A stretch of DNA of 64,000 nucleotides. Origin: Nilaparvata lugens (Eukaryota; Arthropoda; Insecta; Hemiptera; Delphacidae). The notes under the pieces are model-generated. The model was not told the DNA's origin and made no database searches. It was given only the letters and a program-made list of their open reading frames with translations. Where the stretch lies: the NCBI RefSeq assembly GCF_014356525.2, contig NC_052508.1, forward strand, positions 55,996,497 through 56,060,496. The letters are read 5' to 3'. A program made the position numbers and the translations under genes. This document shows positions 18,501 through 29,900 of the stretch, one piece after another. Numbering within the stretch: the first letter of the stretch is position 1; the number at the start of each line of letters is the position of its first letter.

Positions 18501-21500
18501 GAAGAGCAGGCAGACCCATTTACTCTGTCAGTCAACCGGTGTGTGAACTGTGCTTTGTTACTTATGTGATTAGAAAGAGAGGGAGTGCAAGTGTGAATAA
18601 TTGAGTATAATAATGATACTTTCAGTTGATTTATTATTGATTTTGCCAAATTCTTGTCCTCAGTGAACGCTGAGGTGATGCGTAGTTTGTCTAACACAGA
18701 AAATCTTGCATTTATTGTGAGTACTGAACATATATTATCAATTATTATCGGAAAAATATCGGGAAGCGTAATATATCTACTTCCAAAATTTAGTTGGACA
18801 TATTTTTCTACACTCGGTGTTTATAATTTGTGATAAGTTGATGTGAAAACTAGATGCTATGACGTTGACCACTTTTATGGTGAACTGTAGTTGTTAATTG
18901 TGTTTATAGTTTAGAACTGTTATCCAGAGACATACTTCTTATTTTGGATAAAGGTGTCTAACTATAATATTATTGTGTTAAACGTAGGAGCGCATATAAT
19001 CTATCCTCGTATATTATATTATAAATTGATGTATGTATGTACATGTAACGGAGAACTTTTTATACTATTTTTAAAATAATTATAGTGCACTTGTAGTTAT
19101 CTCTTAAATAAAATGCTTTTAACGATGTTGAATTTTGAAAATGTAGAATTTATTCATAAAATGTTTTAGAATTTGTTATTATATAGGAATCATCGTAACA
19201 TTTTTTATCCTGATTGATAAAAACGTAGGATTTGAATATATAAAATCATCTATTCTCTAAAAAACGTACTCATAAACTTTGATTATTCTATGATTAACTA
19301 TACTTGAATAATGATAACTAACAGTAAACATTTAAAAATAATATACTAATAAAACATTGAATTTGTTCCCATATCTTATTTGAATAAGAAAAGATGAATT
19401 TTTTGATCCTCTCAAAAACAGTGAAATATGATAGATATTTTTTGTACCACTATAAACGTTTGAGTAAGGACAGTTGGAATTATTAGGCTATATGACTTGT
19501 TGTGGCTCATTCATAGTACCTAGTCTCAAGTGACTATAATCGATTCAGATATTTGTATCATCTATAAACTGCACTCTTTCAATTTTACAATAGTTTTTCT
19601 TTTCTCAAACAGGCCTACAATGTCAGTGATCTTTTCCATTATTTAGGTGACACCTTGACAATCAGAGGGAACAAATAACAAAAATATTCTCACTTTTTGT
19701 GATTTCATAAATTAATTATGGAGTGTATTGACGTTGATAATGGTAGAGAATTATTGAATTTGTTATAAGATTGATCTGGTGACAGAGTGATTCATATCAA
19801 CGTTGAATGTAATAGATTTATCCATAAATTATTTTTAATTCGATTATCTGTTCGACAGAGATGATGATACATTACGTTTTCTGTCTGTTTTGGACTAATC
19901 AGAATTGTTATACTCTGTAAATTCTGTAAATATAATAAAGAAGTTTGAGGTAATTGAAGTAAATTTATCTCGATGACATTAGGTACTTTGAGGCACTGAT
20001 GTTCAACATTCTATTGGATAGGAGGCAATTTGTTAGATGCTATTTCCCAGCTACATCCAAGTAGTTTCTCTAAGTTTCTCCTCTCCTCAAATTACTTATA
20101 TAAAGCCATTGAGTAGAGCTATCCTCCTTTGTTTAGTCAGTCATTTAGTAGGCCTATATCTACGATCTCTCTGAAGAAGTACCTATTTCTTTTATATTGA
20201 TCAACAAAGATACGATTTAATATTATATTATATTGAAATGATAATATCGCTCAACTCTTTTCATTCAAATCTTTCAAACTATTTTTGGTTTAAATTTAAT
20301 ACATTTTTTGGATCACTGTAATTTAAATTAACTGGAAACTTGACAGTCATGTTTTAGTCAGTTATGCATTCAAATAACGACATTTTTCGCCATGTCATCA
20401 ATCATTTGTGTGAGAGAGGTAATTGTTTCGAAAAAAGATCAATTCGAAGAAATAGAATAGTCTATTTCAAGCTTTATCAGAACTGATCTCCAGTACTAAA
20501 CCTATAGTTATTCTTTGTGTTTTTTACAACCTCCAGTACTAAACCTATAGGTAGTTATTTTTTTACAATTTTAAATTAAATTAAATGTCAATTGAGATAG
20601 TATGAGTTTATCAACGATTTTCTCATAAAGGTGCTCTACCCACATATAATTATAGTGACTGAACATCAATAACTATTGCATGATAATTTATTTAGGACAA
20701 TGCTTTTTAGAACCTATCTGATTGAATAAATATTACTTATTGGCTCACTCTTTCATCTGGAAATAATATTGTTATATTATACCTTATTTAGAAGATTTTA
20801 TTACTAGTGAAATTCAAATAATTATTTTCAAGAAACGCACAAAGACCAAGACTTGGTCATATAATTTAGCTCATTCATATACTGTACTACTTATCTTGTA
20901 TATTATATAAAATATTATGTATTTCATAGATTTTTCATCACTTTGATTACAAACTACTCCTTAATAGTAGACTTTGTATCAATGAACGATATATAACTTT
21001 CCAATTTATGATCCTCTGGAATGATATACCTACTATCATAATGTGTGTAGGCATGTAGAAATAACTATTCTACTTCATAGATATTATTAATTATTATTTT
21101 GATTGTTTCAGTATACTCTCGCTGATTCCAAACCTCCCTATTACAACACTGAATCATCTCTTATTTGAATTTTATCACATATACTTCTTGAACAGTTCAG
21201 TAGTTTTTGTACACAAGCCTTATTACTATTTACAACAATTGAATGAAGTCGATTACAAAAACACAATATAAATATTTCTAATTTTTTTGAGATGTAAATT
21301 GAAACTTACATTTACCAGATACATCAATGAGTTTTCAATTGGTATAATAAAATATTATTGAAGATTTATAAAAAATTCATAACTTATATCGGTACAAGAA
21401 TGTTGTTACATCTCAGTTTGACTTTCTTCTGTTTCCTAAAATTAAACTCAACTATAGCTACTACGACAATTCTATTCAATATTCTTATAGGATATTGATT

Positions 21501-22330
21501 CCTGTTAGTTTGGATTAGCGAGTTTGTACTGTATTACAGGTGAATTTTTATGTGATGATGCAGACTGGAAAATGCGCTATGGAATTTTGGCATTCATATA
21601 TGCTATAATTACATATGCACAGCTAGCACACTTACCCACACCAGCCCTCACCATTAAAAGAAAAGTTAGCATCATCTCAAAAAAGTTGTCCTGTACATTT
21701 CTCTAACACCGCCGAAAAAACGTTTGACCATCAGAGAGTGTTCATGGATGAGGTATTCTGGAAGGTATTCATAGAGGTTACTAGTTCGTTCGTTTATTGC
21801 ATGATATATAAATCTTTTTTATAAATAAAAAACTAAATCGATAACTTTAAAAGCATCACATAAATTTGTAATAGTGATTAAATGATGTTTTAATAACGTT
21901 GCTGACTTAAATGGGATAAGCGCAAAATGATGATAAAGATGACTCTTTTTCAGGGTACAGTACCGTACCTTCTGCATAGGACAGATTGAAATAATTATGT
22001 AAATTTTCTTTTATAATATAGTTAAACTCCATCCATTAGTTGTATAGAGAGAGCATTTAATAAAGAGATGGAACCAAATTTGTTGCCCATTATTATTAGG
22101 CCTTTTATAAGTTGAAACTGCTGCCTTTCCCCATGTTATTTCTCCTTTTACCAATAATTATTTCAGAGTAGAATAGAACAGGTAGTATAACAATGATAGA
22201 CCAGAATTTTTTCTCATTAAGTCGAGGAGAGAGGAATCATGTAGTAGGTAGCCTATATTTATTTCATATTTCGCAAGTGTTTAAATGATTCCATCATGAA
22301 TTTCTTCTGGAAACAGGTATTCTCCCAGAT
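15600..22330. other. Gene-poor AT-rich stretch (copy 1)
   Basis: I see no supportable gene. The frames at 18455-18697 (-) and 21524-21706 (+) are short, unrecognised and lack exon context. An AT-rich palindromic tract lies at 17360-17425 and a short direct repeat (CAGTACTAAACCTATAG) at 20491 and 20533. The same sequence is at about 50890-57640 in copy 2. Confidence 0.5.
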
Positions 22331-22332
22331 CA

Positions 22333-22354
22333 ACTTAGTATAATTATACTAAGT
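22333..22354. repeat. Perfect 22-bp palindrome
   Basis: ACTTAGTATAA followed by its exact complement. Conserved in copy 2 (57639-57660). It may be a chance AT palindrome. Confidence 0.8.
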
Positions 22355-22553
22355 AATATCATACAGAAACAATTATATTTCGTTCATCTCTGGTTATATA
22401 AATAACAATATTGTAAGGTGATAATAATATTGATACACCATCAGGGACAGGAAATGTCAATTGAATTCACCTTATTCCTCAGAAAAAATTGCACCTGGTC
22501 AACAATATGAATGGAAGCTGATGGTTTCTTGATCCATTCCGAGCTGCGATGTA

Positions 22554-22688
22554 TTAACACACTTTTTCTATGTATTTAAACACGACATGCAGTCAAATTT
22601 CAAGCAAATAAAAGTAAGCAAAAGTTTTAAATTATTTACTTAACATTTGACTACATGTTGTGTTTAAATACATAAAAAAGTGTGCTAA
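22554..22688. mobile_element. Small TIR MITE, about 135 bp
   Basis: TTAACACACTTTTTCTATGT then ATTTAAACAC at the left; GTGTTTAAATACATAAAAAA then GTGTGCTAA at the right. Arms of about 45 bp including GACATGCAGTC/GACTACATGTTG. Copy 2: 57860-57994. Confidence 0.65.
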
Positions 22689-23508
22689 TATGAATGAATA
22701 TGATGAAGTACCTAATTGATTTTGGTTATAAACCCACAAATAATACTACAAATTGACTATCTATGATAGGCCTGTTTCAGTGAAAGCAAAGTTCAATAAC
22801 ATTGACCATTTCCTACTCCTTTTGAGAACGTTAGAATCAAGTTACAAATTTGAATTATGTTATTTTCATTTTTGTATATTATGTTTATATTATTTTTTCA
22901 TGGACAGTGGAGATATTCTTCAAATGTGTTGATTAAATTTCTTCCCGTTAACAGTAGAAAAGAGCTCACTAACCTTTCCATGAGTAATAGTTTTATTATC
23001 AATTATGAATAATTATATGTAAAACGAAATTCTAAAATGCCTGTAATATTATTGCTAACAGGAATTTGGAATTTCTTACTGTAATTGCTCTCAACAATGA
23101 ATTTCGTACTGTGATATTGCTTTCATCAATTTAAGATTTCGTTCAACATTGTTAATTACATCAAATTCATTGAGATTTGAATAGACTAAGGCCTTCTATA
23201 TACCTATACTCCACCTCTTAGTACAAGTTCTGAATAGATTCAAAGGTTATCCATTCATGTTCCATTTGTGCAAAGATTCATATATAGGAATCATGAACTC
23301 TCAAAGTAGGTCTACAACGTACAACTGCAATGTACTGTGATGCTATTTTGTCAGATGACGTGTGTTGTAGGAAACCCGAATGTCATCAATAGTAATTTTC
23401 TAAACACTGCTGACCTTTGCACTCCCAAGGATGCAGTCTGTGTCCCAACACCCCCCCCCCCCTGTGGACATCAATATATTTTATAAATATTGATAGTGTC
23501 TCCCGCAC

Positions 23509-23678
23509 CTGGTTCCATAATACTTGTGGATGCTCGCTGAGAGTGACCGCATATCCTGCAAATTGTGAGCTCGGCAACAAAACAAATAACTGAAAATTGG
23601 TCTCAGTAGAAGTGAATCCGGTCTGCTTGAAGCGAATGACGCATTCCAATAATGACCTTGCTTCCGTTTCCAGAACAA
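23509..23678 (-). CDS. Candidate internal exon, unrecognised (copy 1)
   Basis: On the minus strand, acceptor GCTACTACAG precedes a 170-nt open stretch (2 nt plus 56 codons) ending at AACCAG before GTGCGG. It reads VLETEARSLLECVIRFKQTG, then FTSTETNFQLFVLLPSSQFA and GYAVTLSEHPQVLWNQ. Base composition is more balanced than the surroundings and the sequence is unchanged in copy 2. I do not recognise the family. A transposon-derived fragment is the main alternative, because it abuts TE arrays and a poly-C run. Confidence 0.3.
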
Positions 23679-23682
23679 CTGT

Positions 23683-24097
23683 AGTAGCAGATTAATACAT
23701 CAACACACGGGGCAACTATAGTGAGGTCCACATTATAATAACAGTGGAGAAAGATAGGAGAACAGCGATGCCGATTCTCTGCCTTGCCACTACCTCCTAT
23801 AAGAAGATTGCAGATCGACTGTAGTAAATCAACACATTAATACACGGGGCAACTGTTCATAGTGAGGTCCAAGTTATAATAACAGTGGAGTAAAATAGGA
23901 GAACAGCGATGCCGATTCTCTGGCTTGCCACTGCCTTCTATAAGAATATTGCAGATCGACTGTAGTAAATCAACACATTATTAACACAAACGGGGCAACT
24001 ATTAATAGTGAGGTCCAAGTTATAATAGTAGTGGAGAAAAATAGGAGAACAGCGATGCCGATTCTCTGGCTTTCCACTGCCATCTATAAGAGGATAA
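23683..24097. repeat. Tandem array of three 141-147 bp units derived from a MITE end
   Basis: AGTGAGGTCCA recurs near 23720, 23861 and 24008. Each unit continues with a GTGGAG...AGGAGAACAGCGATGCCG body and a TATAAGA...GCAGATCGACTGTAGTAAATC linker. The TIR side is that of the TATAGTGAGGTCC MITE family. Copy 2: about 58992-59406. Confidence 0.85.
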
Positions 24098-24636
24098 CTG
24101 ATACCGCTATTCATTTATTTATGAAAACATGAAAACATAGAAGCATACAAGATTTCTCCCAAAATTGCTTCCATAACAACATATTAAAATGATTCATTAT
24201 ACAATAGTAATAGTACAAAAAAAATAATTAATATTAAAAATAAAAATGAATTTGAGTAAAAAGTAAATGCTACCGTAGAGCTACACCACACCACAACAGC
24301 TGCAATGAGTGGTGAATTTATATGAAAAATATATAAAATACTGGAAATATATATACTGTATCTGTTGTAATATTACTGTTCATTCTTGTTAAAAATTATG
24401 GATTGTATTTTATCCGCCAAGATATGATCTTTCTCAATGATTTTTAAAATAATTATGATAAAAGTTTTTGTTAATTAGCTCTATTTCTACATTGTTAAGA
24501 AACGATCTAGCAACATTGCGGAGCTAGAGAAGTATATAGCGCAATCTACTTTGTCGAATGATATACAAGGATAGCAATCAATACTAATGTGCAATGTTAA
24601 TCGAATACTGATATTATAACGTAAAACTCACTATAG
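23717..24636. mobile_element. TIR MITE of the TATAGTGAGGTCC family, expanded and interrupted
   Basis: In reverse orientation relative to 62622-62989. One end is triplicated (23717-24097) and the interior is interrupted by a dispersed repeat (24108-24175). The other end is TTATAACGTAAAACTCACTA then TAG at 24636. The interior still shows AACGATCTAGCAACATTG and GCGCAATCTACTTTGTCG. Copy 2: about 59026-59949. Confidence 0.65.
24108..24175. repeat. Dispersed repeat, third diverged member
   Basis: TATTCATTTATTTATG head followed by CAAGATTTCTCCCAAAATTG. It interrupts the MITE at 23717-24636. The counterpart in copy 2 starts near 59418. Confidence 0.4.
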
Positions 24637-24886
24637 ACATGAGATGCCATCTAGTGCTAGTATCATAGTCGCCAGTAGCTTTTCAACAACACTGTTGAAG
24701 AACATACGGTCGTCAAGCATGCACCAAGATCCTCCCTGGAAAAATGTTACAGTAAATTATTGAATGTGGAGGCTTGCTTCAGTCCAGTCTTTGAAGAGTT
24801 GGAGTGGGAAATGTTTATAATAAAATTGTTTTCTGCTCTGTTTAGAATATTTGGAGCTAAACATATCATTAAAGTCCTCACTCACA

Positions 24887-25082
24887 CCCCCTTTGTTAAA
24901 ATAGTGTGGAGGAGGTTTAAATATAATTATAATTTTTTGTCTTCTTCCGCAGTTTATTGATATTTTCATACCGTAGTTCTCGAGATATCCGCTACTATTA
25001 GAGAGTTAAATTTTCAGAAAATCCAGTAGTTTTATCCCCAATCTTGGACCTTATGACACTTCCACTAGGCGCGGATCCAGGA
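24887..25082 (+). repeat. Direct repeat unit 1 of about 190 bp
   Basis: From CCCCCTTTGTTAAAATAGTG to GGCGCGGATCCAGGA; shares GTTCTCGAGATATCCGCTAC and AGTAGTTTTATC with unit 2 at 25727-25910. The two copies flank a TIR element and an exon-like stretch. Confidence 0.75.
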
Positions 25083-25528
25083 CTCTGAACCTGGGGGGAG
25101 CGATTGGAGTGGTCGTCGGGGAACCCCCCCCCCTGTTCGACTTTCACACCAGAAACAGCATTTGAGGGCTTTATTACTTACAGATGGAATTAAATAGAGA
25201 ATGCATTTATTCAAATGCTAATTAATATATAATTATTATTTAACGAAAATCCTACATAAATGCTGTACATCACCCCGAAGACCTCTGCTACTGCAGACAT
25301 TGACAACAGGGTTAACAGCTAGATGGAAATTCGATGAGAACTACTATCCAAAAATTAGATTTATTATTTGATAATTGATTAGATTCTTGAATTTGTCCAT
25401 TCAAATGCAACTTTATTCATTCTTATTTTTGCAACTACAGTAGTAGCTGTAGTTTTGTCAGACACCACTATCTTGGAAAAAAGTGCGGGGAGAGCAATCG
25501 GCCCGATCGCCCCCCCTGAATCTGTGCC
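25068..25528. mobile_element. TIR element with GGCGCGGATCCAGG ends
   Basis: Left end GGCGCGGATCCAGG then GGGGGGAGCGATTGG. The right end, read on the other strand, is GGCACAGATTCAGGGGGG then CGATCGGGCCG; in copy 2 (60387-60842) it starts GGCGCAGATTCAGG. Poly-C run near 25126. No transposase frame and no clear target duplication. Confidence 0.5.
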
Positions 25529-25571
25529 TGAATAAAATTTATTATGTCACTATTTTATGCAGTTTTTTCAG

Positions 25572-25717
25572 TGTCGATGAAGCATTTCAGTTTTTAGTGT
25601 GTCTTCAGTTCTGCAACAATGTAGATCATTCGAGAAAGAAATATTTGAAGGCAGTGAGAGTTATGACTCGACAGTCCACAGCTCTGTGTGGACTAGTCTG
25701 TAAGGTGGTAAAAACAG
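25572..25717 (+). pseudogene. Exon-like fragment, unrecognised, splice site lost in copy 2
   Basis: In copy 1 acceptor TTTTTTCAG precedes 1 nt, 48 codons and 1 nt up to donor GTAAAT. It reads VDEAFQFLVCLQFCNN, then VDHSRKKYLKAVRVM and TRQSTALCGLVCKVVKT. In copy 2 the acceptor reads TTTTTTGGG, and two amino-acid changes (His to Gln, Ser to Pro) are present, unlike the dipeptidase exons. It lies between two direct repeats. It was probably carried by a repeat or is no longer used. Confidence 0.3.
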
Positions 25718-25726
25718 GTAAATCCT

Positions 25727-25910
25727 CCCCCTTTCTCAAAAGGGTGTGGTGAAGGTTAAACATCAACTTTTTGTCTTCTTCCGCTGTTTATTGATATTTT
25801 TCTTAGTTCTCGAGATATCCGCTACTATTAAAGAGTTGAATTTTCAGAAAATCCAGTAGTTTTATCTCCAATTGGACCTTATGACACTTCCACTAGGCGC
25901 AGATCCAGGA
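25727..25910 (+). repeat. Direct repeat unit 2 of about 190 bp
   Basis: Diverged duplicate of 24887-25082 (CCCCCTTTCTCAAAAGGGTG to GGCGCAGATCCAGGA). Confidence 0.75.
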
Positions 25911-26283
25911 TTGGGGTGGTCGTCCGGGGTCGTCATAATCCAAAGTGGAGAAGTGTGGTTCAATGGTTGAATTTGACGTATTTTTCTAAATGTCTCGGGA
26001 GTGACTATAGCGACATGATTATCCCATTCAAAATTGAAATATATTCCCTAGAAATGTTGTTCAGTCACCTCATTTGATAGCTGTCATAGTTTTCAAGATA
26101 TTATTCTCCTTTGAAATCTCTAATTTTTGAAAAAAGTTCCCTGTGGTTTCCATTTCCAAAGGTTTTAAAATTTGTCCAACTCAATACATGCTTCTTAGAT
26201 TAGATTATGTATGTTTATTTATGTATGTTACAATGATGAGAATTGCATGATGAACATGATGTGAGTATACACAAACGTTCATC

Positions 26284-26475
26284 ATGCATGTCCTGTCGTT
26301 AGTGGCCAGGCCAACCTTAGAAAACATGAGCCCTGATGTTCATGAAGGAACGTTGAACAGATGTGGAAAAACAAGACAGACTTCTCACAAGTTCTGCCAC
26401 CGGTTCAAGCTCATTGCCACTGACCCGGCGGGCGATCATTTTAGAGACGTCATAGCGTCTCTCCTATCTAGATGA
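26284..26475 (+). CDS. Small conserved ORF, 63 codons, unrecognised (copy 1)
   Basis: ATG to TGA, encoding MHVLSLVARPTLENMSPDVH then EGTLNRCGKTRQTSHKFC and HRFKLIATDPAGDHFRDVIA. GC content is clearly above the flanks. The copy 2 version (61598-61789) encodes the same protein, and the one base change I see is synonymous (TTT/TTC Phe). No recognisable domain, signal peptide or splice context. The GAGACGTCATAGCGTCTCT palindrome near its end makes a repeat-derived ORF equally possible. Confidence 0.25.
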   Translation: MHVLSLVARPTLENMSPDVHEGTLNRCGKTRQTSHKFCHRFKLIATDPAGDHFRDVIASLLSR

Positions 26476-26822
26476 TCAATCAAACAAAACCGGTCAGATA
26501 ATCTCAGGTGTTTGTTACGCGTTATTATACGAACAGTGCTGCAAATTATATCCCTCTCTTTCCCTTCTTCATGCTGAAGCTACTTCAAAGGAATGGAATC
26601 AAAAAAGTTTCATTCTATTTCGTATTTGTTTTCCAGTTGGAGAATAAGAAACTGTTTCAATGTTATAAATAATATTGAGTATTGTGTTACTTACTGCGAT
26701 AGAATTATGTTTGTTTTTTGGTCCTCCAAAATTATTTCTTCAATATGTGAATATTTCCTACTTTAGTGATAATAATGTGAAATTTTCCTTCTATGTTTGA
26801 TTTTGAAGCATCTTGATTGAAA

Positions 26823-26989
26823 AATATAATTTCTTATTTAATAAAATATATTTGATTATTTTAAACGAGAATGAACCGTTAATATTACATTATTAAACCT
26901 AGATACCGTATATAGAAGGCAAGACAGAGGATCGGCAACGTTGTTTTCCTATCTTTCGCCACTGCCATTATAACGTGGACCTCACTATA
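26823..26989. mobile_element. Truncated TIR MITE (right half only), copy 1
   Basis: The right part of the TATAGTGAGGTCC family: AGAGGATCGGCAACGTTG through CACTGCCATTATAACGTGG to CTCACTATA. The left half is removed by the deletion whose junction is at about 26815-26825. Confidence 0.75.
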
Positions 26990-29900
26990 ATAGGCCTACA
27001 ATTTCTCATTTTAATGTATCATTTTTATTAATCATTCATGATTCTTATGGGAAATTATTATGGAGACTAAAAACATTATTTTCGTAGGAATGTAACGGGT
27101 ATAAATATTGATAAAGGTGGGATTCTTGAATAAATGAAACGCATTTGCAACTTTTGTAGATAAGATGCCTAACCGTCGTGAAGCATGACGAGCTATCCAC
27201 AAGTATAAGTGAATTGGAGAAGGAAAGAAAAGTTTTCTCACTTCTCATTTCATGTCAAAATCTGGTTTAGCATTCTCAACTTACATTGTTGTAGGCTTTT
27301 CGATGGTAGATACCATTGCGTAACTTTTTATCAAGTTCATCCACTCTATTAAATATGCAAACATATACCAACATTCCAATACCCACTTGGAACTTCAGTT
27401 TTTACAATGATAAATTTGCATTTTGTAAACAAATTCATTGAACTTTTATTAAATTATGGGAGATTTTTCCGCTGTTGAATCCATGTGAGAGACATGTACA
27501 TACAATTTGATTAAAAATATGATAGGTACAATACTTGTTTCCAAAGCATTTTTTCAAGAGATCCTCGGTATCGTGAAAGTTCCTCCACACAGTTTAATTG
27601 TTTGTAAAACAATATGAAAAGCTCACATCCCTTTGAAGTTTCCTCTACTTCTTCCACTCTCTTTTAAGCCTGTGAAATTGTAAATTTTCAATATTCCAAA
27701 CTACTCTACTAATATTATTATTATCGTTACCTGTAGCAGGCCTAATTTCCTTCTCGAAATACTATTCCTTGTTCCTTTTTAAATCATCTGACAGTGTAGG
27801 CCTAACAGAATAATAATATTATTGTCAGTTCTGATGAGTATGAACACTTACTTTGACATTGAAATTTAAGTTGATGTTATCTGCTACTTCATAGATTGTA
27901 GAAGTTATTGTCGTTATAGATCAAAAGTACCGTACTGTTGTAGGCTGTATCATACTGATGCATATAGCCAGCCTACTATTTCATTTCGAACAATCAATCA
28001 ATATGAAGCAACTGAATATTCTGTAATCTGCGTTCTTACTTTATTCATGATAAATCATACATTGATGTAGTGCAGCCTACTAGCCATCAGTAATAACTGA
28101 ACAAGAAAGTATTCACAAAGAATATTCCTGAAAGAATAGGGGCCAGCCTTGAATAGAACTATCATGTTTGAAACGTGAATTCAATTTGGCAGATGCGTGG
28201 TAAAAGCTCGATAACCCCAAGTCAAATGCTATCGAGAGTCAACTACATAACAGTGTACCAATAAATTTAAAAAATTAAATGTCATTAGAACAGCTCAAGG
28301 TTATTATTATGTGTAATTAATTGATGTAGGGACTTTCATTTGAATATTTTTTAATCTGGAGTGTGAGAATATAAGTACCGTACTGTACCGTATAAGTTTG
28401 ATGGTATACTTACAATATTTTATGTTATATAATTATTTCTCATTTTATTAAATCATAATGAAATTAATTTGTGCTTGAAAGCCATTTCCTATTGAAAATG
28501 GTATAAATCTTATCATATCAACAAACAGACTAATAATACTTTCATAGATCAATTGATAGTTTAAATTTTTATATATCTTGAAGAATCTTGAATATTGGTA
28601 TGCCGGATTAGATGAGCTCAAGGTATCTGGCTCGAATTATATGTTGTTCATTATCTTCAAACAAATTGCTCTGTGAGAATATCCAAATTCCACCATATAT
28701 TATGTTAGAGAAGAACTTTTATTCTTTCCATGAATGCAGGGGTACACACCTACCAAGACCATACAAGAAATTTCTTTTGTGTTTTTAAACACTTCTTAGT
28801 ACCTTCTTTTAGGACCTTACAAAGATTTTCAGCCCCACTCTCATCCCAGAATTTTAAGAACTCAATTTGTCCCCTTTGTGCACCTCTGTATTTATGGAAA
28901 CTTTTTTTCCCTCCATTTCCATCAGTAAACTTGTTTTTGTTGATGTGCTACTTATTAATTGTTATGTTCACAGTGTTGATAGTTGAAAAAGCATTAGCAT
29001 TCTTAGTATTCAGCTTGCGAGCAAAGAAAATCAATAGACCTACTACAGAATTTGAAAAATGAAACATCAAATGATATGGAATATTTTTTCCCCTTTCATC
29101 CCCCATCATCATTATCATCACTAGAAATATTTCTCAAGGATGTCTGCTATTCTGCTACCAAGTCTGTACCTTCAAGGATTATTGAGATACACGGTTTTCT
29201 AATTGTCATGCAGGTTTGGCATAGACCTAATACGGAGGGAAACCCCTAATTTAGGCTGCAAACCGTACTTTTCTCTCTTTTCGAATGACCAAATGAATAG
29301 ATGCAACAGGTTTCAACTGAGTTAGTGCACTCAAATACACTCTTCCAAAATCAGTTTTTTCTGATATGAAATGTTTTTATTATTGTTCCAGTTTTAGTTA
29401 ATCTCAGCTTCTCTCAGCTTCAAATCTCATCTCGAATAAAATCCTCCATTGATGAACAATAATTGAGATCAAGGAATATTATTATGTCTTAGTATTTCTC
29501 TATTTGTTGAGAAGTTGTGAATTTATTGGTCAATCCAGTTCCAATTCCATTTTTTTACACACATACAAGTTTGATACAGAGATTAACAAAAAGAATACAT
29601 GCAAACAACAACAACAACAACAATGCACATTGAAACAAAATAAAAAGAAAGTGGTGCAAATAAAGAAGGGTGGAAGATTGAAGGGTTTTTCCAACTATGG
29701 ATATCCATGTACTAGGTAAACCTTCAATCCTTGAGAGAGTGAAAAACGTATCAGGAAAAGTAAATAGACGGTAGATATGAAAGGATGAGAATGGGAAGAA
29801 TAATAAGGGGAAGGATGGAAAAAGAAACTGATAGGACCAGGTGTTAAATAAAAGATATTTGAAGGACTAGATGAATTACAAAGGATTGCAGAATAAGCAA

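Noticed and set aside
28730..29062. 110-codon ORF as a gene
   Set aside because: Low-complexity, Phe/Leu/Ser-rich frame in AT-rich DNA, with no splice or domain support.
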